DNA of 64,000 bases, from positions 1 through 64,000 of the forward strand of contig DATKEN010000080.1 of NCBI GenBank assembly GCA_035512155.1, written 5' to 3'. The DNA comes from JABCYV01 sp035512155 (lineage in GTDB: Bacteria > Acidobacteriota > Terriglobia > Terriglobales > Acidobacteriaceae). The notes beneath the pieces are model-generated. The model was not told the origin of the DNA. It saw only the letters and a list, made by a program, of their open reading frames with translations, and did no database searches. Of this stretch, positions 61,041 to 64,000 are shown piece after piece (within the stretch, counting starts at the first letter, position 1; every line of letters begins with the position of its first letter). The position numbers and the translations under genes were made by a program.

Positions 61041-61541
61041 CTATTTTGCTCCGGCAAACTTCTTCTTGGGCTTGCCCGCTGGCTTTTTGCCTTGGGCTCG
61101 CGCTCTGGCCTTGCCTGTCACTTTACCTTTTGCCGGAGCCTTGGCGCTTGCGCCTTCTGCTCCGACCACGGTAGCAACCGATTCTCCACTCGTACCCCGT
61201 TCCGCCAGGACGAGCTCGATGTGGGCGATGCGCCGCACATAACGGAAGGCGCGGCCCATAGGCGCCGGGCGGATGCGCTTCATGCGGGGACCGTCGTTGG
61301 CCACTGCATGCTTCACATAAAGCTTGTCCACATCGACGTCGATGCCCTTCTCCGAGCTGAGATAGTTCGCATTCTCCAGCGCTGAACGCAGCAGCTTCTC
61401 AATAGTCGCGGCGACGCGTTTCTTGGTAAAGACCAGCGTGTTGAGCGCATCTTCCACCCGGCGACCCTTGATCAGATCCAGCACCAGACGTGCCTTCTGC
61501 GGCGAGACGCGCATGTAACGGGCTTGAGCTCGATATTCCAT
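61041..61541 (-). CDS. rplV: 50S ribosomal protein L22
   Basis: 166 residues. Core RYMRVSPQKARLVLDLIKGRRVEDALNTLVFTKKRVA and GPRMKRIRPAPMGRAFRYVRRIAHIELVLAE. The last ~50 residues are a Lys/Ala/Gly-rich basic tail absent from the usual ~112-residue protein. GGAG before the ATG. Confidence 0.97.
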   Translation of the reverse strand: MEYRAQARYMRVSPQKARLVLDLIKGRRVEDALNTLVFTKKRVAATIEKLLRSALENANYLSSEKGIDVDVDKLYVKHAVANDGPRMKRIRPAPMGRAFRYVRRIAHIELVLAERGTSGESVATVVGAEGASAKAPAKGKVTGKARARAQGKKPAGKPKKKFAGAK

Positions 61542-61551
61542 CGCGTCTCCT

Positions 61552-61920
61552 TTATGCCTTCGGCGCCGGAGCTGCCGGGGCAGGCGTCGAACCCGCCGCC
61601 GGGGTGATGGCTCCCGGACCGCCGGGCACGCCCGCCGGTCTGGCCGCGACTTCGGTGGCCGCCCGCATCGAGTGTCCCTTGAACTGGCGGGTGAAGCTGA
61701 ACTCGCCCAGCTTGTGCCCCACCATATTCTCGGTGACGTACACCGGAATAAATTTTTTACCGTTATGCACCGCGATGGTGTGCCCCACCATCTCCGGGAT
61801 AATGGTCGAGCGCCGCGACCAGGTGCGCAGCACTTTCTTCTCGTTACGCGCGTTCATGGCTTCTACCCGGGTTTGCAGGTAGAGGTCGACGAACGGTCCT
61901 TTTTTGGTTGAACGTGCCAT
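61552..61920 (-). CDS. rpsS: 30S ribosomal protein S19
   Basis: 122 residues. MARSTKKGPFVDLYLQTRV, TWSRRSTIIPEMVGHTIAVHNGKKFIPVYVTENMVGHKLGEFSFTRQFKGH. The last ~30 residues are Ala/Pro/Gly-rich, beyond the normal ~92. Leader CTGAGAGCTGACTTT before the ATG. Confidence 0.97.
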   Translation of the reverse strand: MARSTKKGPFVDLYLQTRVEAMNARNEKKVLRTWSRRSTIIPEMVGHTIAVHNGKKFIPVYVTENMVGHKLGEFSFTRQFKGHSMRAATEVAARPAGVPGGPGAITPAAGSTPAPAAPAPKA

Positions 61921-61922
61921 AA

Positions 61923-62055
61923 AGTCAGCTCTCAGCTTTCAGCTCTTAATTTCTATTTCCGGAGATCCCTCGCTCCGCTCGGGATGACGCGCTGGGCTCA
62001 TCTCTCAGCCTGCCCTGAGCAACCGATCTCAACGAGGTTGCCGAAGGGCCCAGCC
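61923..62055. repeat. Word repeat plus dispersed element, rplB-rpsS gap
   Basis: AGTCAGCTCTCAGCTTTCAG (61923-61945) adjoins a short inverted copy of the dispersed element (61973-61988, minus-strand GTCATCCCGAGCGGAGCGAG) and a GCTGGGC ... GCCCAGC inverted repeat (61991-62054). Both repeat families meet in this one gap. Confidence 0.7.
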
Positions 62056-62063
62056 AAACGGCG

Positions 62064-62891
62064 TCATTTCTTACCGCGACGGTTCACGATAAATGCGTCC
62101 GTACGTTTGTTGTTGCGTGTCTTATAGCCGCGTGTCGGCTGCCCCCACGGGGTCACCGGATGCCGGCCACCAGACGTCTTACCTTCGCCACCGCCGTGCG
62201 GATGGTCCACCGGGTTCATGGAGACACCGCGGTTTACCGGACGCCGTCCCAGCCAGCGCATGCGTCCCGCCTTGCCGATCGTGATGTTCTCATGATCGAG
62301 GTTGCCAACCTGGCCAATGGTCGCCATGCAATCCTGGGCAACTTTGCGAGTCTCACCGGACGGCAACTTAACCAGGGCGTAGTCGCCCTCTTTGGCTACC
62401 AACTGCGCCGAGCCGCCAGCCGAGCGCACCATCTGCGCGCCCTTGCCCGGTTTCAACTCGACGTTATGAATCGTGGTGCCGGGCGGAATATTTTTCAGCG
62501 GCAGAGCGTTGCCTACGAGAATATCGGCCTCGGGGCCGCTGACCACTTTTTGTCCAACCTTCAGGCCGTCGGGTTGCAGAATGTAACGCTTCTCGCCGTC
62601 GGCGTAGTTCAACAGGGCGATGCGAGCGGAGCGGTTGGGATCGTACTCGATGGTGGCCACAGTGGCCGGAATGCCAATCTTGTCGCGCTTGAAGTCAATG
62701 ATGCGCAGCTTGCGCTTGTGTCCGCCGCCGCGGTGCCAGATCGTGGTGTCGCCGCTGTTGCGCCGGCCGCCGGTGCGCTGCTTGGGCTCAAGCAGCGGCT
62801 TGTGCGGCTGGCTGGTCGTAAGATCGTCATTGACGATCGTGGTCCGATAACGCAGCGTCTGGGTTGTCGGTCTGTATGTCTTGATTGCCAT
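62064..62891 (-). CDS. rplB: 50S ribosomal protein L2
   Basis: 275 residues: MAIKTYRPTTQTLRYRTTIVNDDLTTSQPHKPLLEPKQRTGGRRNSG and the peptidyl-transferase end RGVSMNPVDHPHGGGEGKTSGGRHPVTPWGQPTRGYKTR. Normal length. Leader CTGAGAGCTGATTTT before the ATG. Confidence 0.98.
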   Translation of the reverse strand: MAIKTYRPTTQTLRYRTTIVNDDLTTSQPHKPLLEPKQRTGGRRNSGDTTIWHRGGGHKRKLRIIDFKRDKIGIPATVATIEYDPNRSARIALLNYADGEKRYILQPDGLKVGQKVVSGPEADILVGNALPLKNIPPGTTIHNVELKPGKGAQMVRSAGGSAQLVAKEGDYALVKLPSGETRKVAQDCMATIGQVGNLDHENITIGKAGRMRWLGRRPVNRGVSMNPVDHPHGGGEGKTSGGRHPVTPWGQPTRGYKTRNNKRTDAFIVNRRGKK

Positions 62892-62894
62892 AAA

Positions 62895-62986
62895 ATCAGC
62901 TCTCAGCTCTTAGCCGCAGTCGTTCGCGGTTTGGTCTTTGATTGCTCGCCTTGGCCGACGACCAACGACGGCCGGCCAACGACTGC
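62895..62986. repeat. Self-complementary word repeat (two words)
   Basis: Begins with ATCAGCTCTCAGCTCTTAG next to rplB, then changes to CAGTCGTTCGCGGTTTGGTC, which is answered by GACCAACGACGGCCGGCCAACGACTGCC. A composite of two words found separately elsewhere. Fills the rplW-rplB gap. Confidence 0.75.
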
Positions 62987-62987
62987 C

Positions 62988-63284
62988 TTACAAATTCTGT
63001 GCGTAGTCTGGCATCTTCTCGCCAGCCTTCAACCGCACAAATGCCTTTTTCCAATCCGGACGATATCCCGCGAACCGTCCCCGGCGGCGTTCCTTGCCCG
63101 GATAGTTGGCGGTACGCACGGACCGGACCTTCACCTTGAAAATACTTTGCACGGCTTCCTTGATCTCGGTTTTCGTCGCCGCCGGCGCCACCTGGAAGAC
63201 CAGCGTGTTCTGGTTTTCCTTGATGGCCAGCCCCTTCTCGGTGATGACCGGACGCCGAAGTATTTGATAGGCCGACTTCATCAC
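62988..63284 (-). CDS. rplW: 50S ribosomal protein L23
   Basis: 98 residues: SAYQILRRPVITEKGLAIKENQNTLVFQVAPAATKTEIKEAVQSIFKVKVRSVRTANYPGKERRRGRFAGYRPDWKKAFVRLKAGEKM. At the exit tunnel, docking site for SRP and trigger factor. Its ATG overlaps the rplD stop (ATGA). Confidence 0.98.
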   Translation of the reverse strand: MMKSAYQILRRPVITEKGLAIKENQNTLVFQVAPAATKTEIKEAVQSIFKVKVRSVRTANYPGKERRRGRFAGYRPDWKKAFVRLKAGEKMPDYAQNL

Positions 63285-64000
63285 GCCACCTCCGCCGCTT
63301 TTTCATGCCGCACTCGCCGTCGCGGAGTACGCGCGGCCTTCTTCTGGCCTTCGCCTTCGGCGGCCTGGCGTTGACGTTTGGAGATTGAACTTTTCAGCGA
63401 GATCTGCAATTTCTCAATCGCCGGCTGCGAAAAGATTGCCCGGTCGTAGCGCAGCAAGTGATAGGGATGGACCCGATCACCACTGACGAGTTCAACTCCC
63501 GCAAGATTGCGCGAGCTAAGATCCAGATTGCGGTTCCCGTGTTTCGGAACTTCTACCAACAAAGCCGTGCCGTCCACTTTCAGCGCATCCAACGCTCCGC
63601 GGAACTGCTTGCTCTTTGGTTCTTTCACGTCGAATGCGTTTACCACAATCAGCTTGCCGTCGGCGAATTTGGAAGCCAGCGCCGAACGCAGGGCCCCCAG
63701 CAATTTCTTGCGCGGAAACGCGTAATCGTAAGAGCGAGGCTGCGGACCGTGCACCGTGCCGCCATGCCGCCAGAGAGGCGAACGAATGGAGCCGACGCGC
63801 GCGCGCCCTGTACCTTTCTGTTTCCACAGTTTCTTGCCTGCACCCGACACCAGCTTCTTGTTCTTGGTGGCGTGCGTGCCCGCATGGTGGGCGGCGCGAT
63901 AGTGCTTTACTGCTTCCCACAGCAGGTCCTCGTTGACCGCGCCGAAGACTTCTTCGGCGAGTTCCAAGGTCCCAACTTTGGCTCCGCTCAGGTTATGAAT
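63281..64000 (-). CDS. rplD: 50S ribosomal protein L4 (5' end cut)
   Basis: Partial. The frame stays open to the window edge (IHNLSGAKVGTLELAEEVFG), so the TTG at 63967 is not the start. Core: HAGTHATKNKKLVSGAGKKLWKQKGTGRARVGSIRSPLWRHGGTVHGPQPRSY. At least 239 codons are visible, longer than E. coli L4 (201) because of a basic tail of about 30 residues (KKAARTPRRRVRHEK). Part of the S10 block; overlaps rplW by 4 bp. Confidence 0.97.
   Translation of the reverse strand: MHNLSGAKVGTLELAEEVFGAVNEDLLWEAVKHYRAAHHAGTHATKNKKLVSGAGKKLWKQKGTGRARVGSIRSPLWRHGGTVHGPQPRSYDYAFPRKKLLGALRSALASKFADGKLIVVNAFDVKEPKSKQFRGALDALKVDGTALLVEVPKHGNRNLDLSSRNLAGVELVSGDRVHPYHLLRYDRAIFSQPAIEKLQISLKSSISKRQRQAAEGEGQKKAARTPRRRVRHEKAAEVA

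Noticed and set aside
63281..63967. TTG 63967 as the rplD start
   Set aside because: The frame continues to the window edge with L4-like residues, so the gene is truncated by the window.

Overview
The window looks like chromosomal DNA of an Acidobacteriota bacterium, probably of the Terriglobia (subdivision 1) type. This is inferred from GC-rich coding sequence, a DUF6677-like membrane protein, a winged-helix/TolB-propeller regulator of a kind expanded in this phylum, dispersed GTCATCCTGAGCG...AGTCGAAGGAyC repeats and the overall gene neighbourhoods. It is mostly core genome. I see no phage, plasmid, insertion sequence, CRISPR array, rRNA or tRNA.

Layout. (1) 350-9852, minus strand: the rod-shape and elongasome cluster mreB-mreC-mreD-mrdA(PBP2)-rodA, followed by an RNase E/G gene whose S1 domain is split by a ~430-residue low-complexity insertion. 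(2) 10022-18301: a FecR-domain envelope protein, then a small glycan-modification island (glutamine-dependent asparagine synthase-like amidotransferase, acyltransferase 3, multi-membrane-span protein, two methyltransferases) and a periplasmic LolA-like protein. (3) 18345-20176, minus: a 68-residue zinc-ribbon protein, ComF and an HNH protein in one tight operon. (4) 20408-27789, plus: OPT transporter, YggS, DUF167, a POT/MFS transporter that seems to start at CTG, AlkD-like DNA alkylation repair protein, M24 aminopeptidase, DUF6677-like protein and a 58-residue membrane protein. (5) 27816-33488: winged-helix/TolB regulator, secreted small protein, GNAT, ArnT-like glycosyltransferase. (6) 33594-41011, minus: rimP-nusA-infB-DUF503-rbfA-nrnA, the transcription/translation cluster. 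(7) 41485-47649: guaB, VanZ-like, MFS, membrane-anchored hypothetical, then a GlxA-type AraC regulator beside a Tat-exported DJ-1/PfpI-YHS fusion. (8) 47669-64000, minus: the S10-spc-alpha ribosomal protein super-operon in canonical order from rplD (cut by the window edge) to rplQ, with secY, adk, map, infA and rpoA.

The most unusual signal is between genes. About twenty intergenic spacers, including most gaps inside the ribosomal operon, consist of a 7-10 nt word repeated imperfectly (for example GTCGTTGG, TGGCTAGTG, CAGCTCTCAG, CCTTCGTG, GGTCTCAGG). In many this is followed by the reverse complement of the same word series, so the spacer folds on itself. The word differs from gap to gap while the architecture stays the same, and several copies run up to the start codon in the place of, or supplying, the Shine-Dalgarno sequence. 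A second repeat family has constant ends and a central hairpin whose sequence changes in a compensated way between copies. These are the best candidates here for something not yet properly described.
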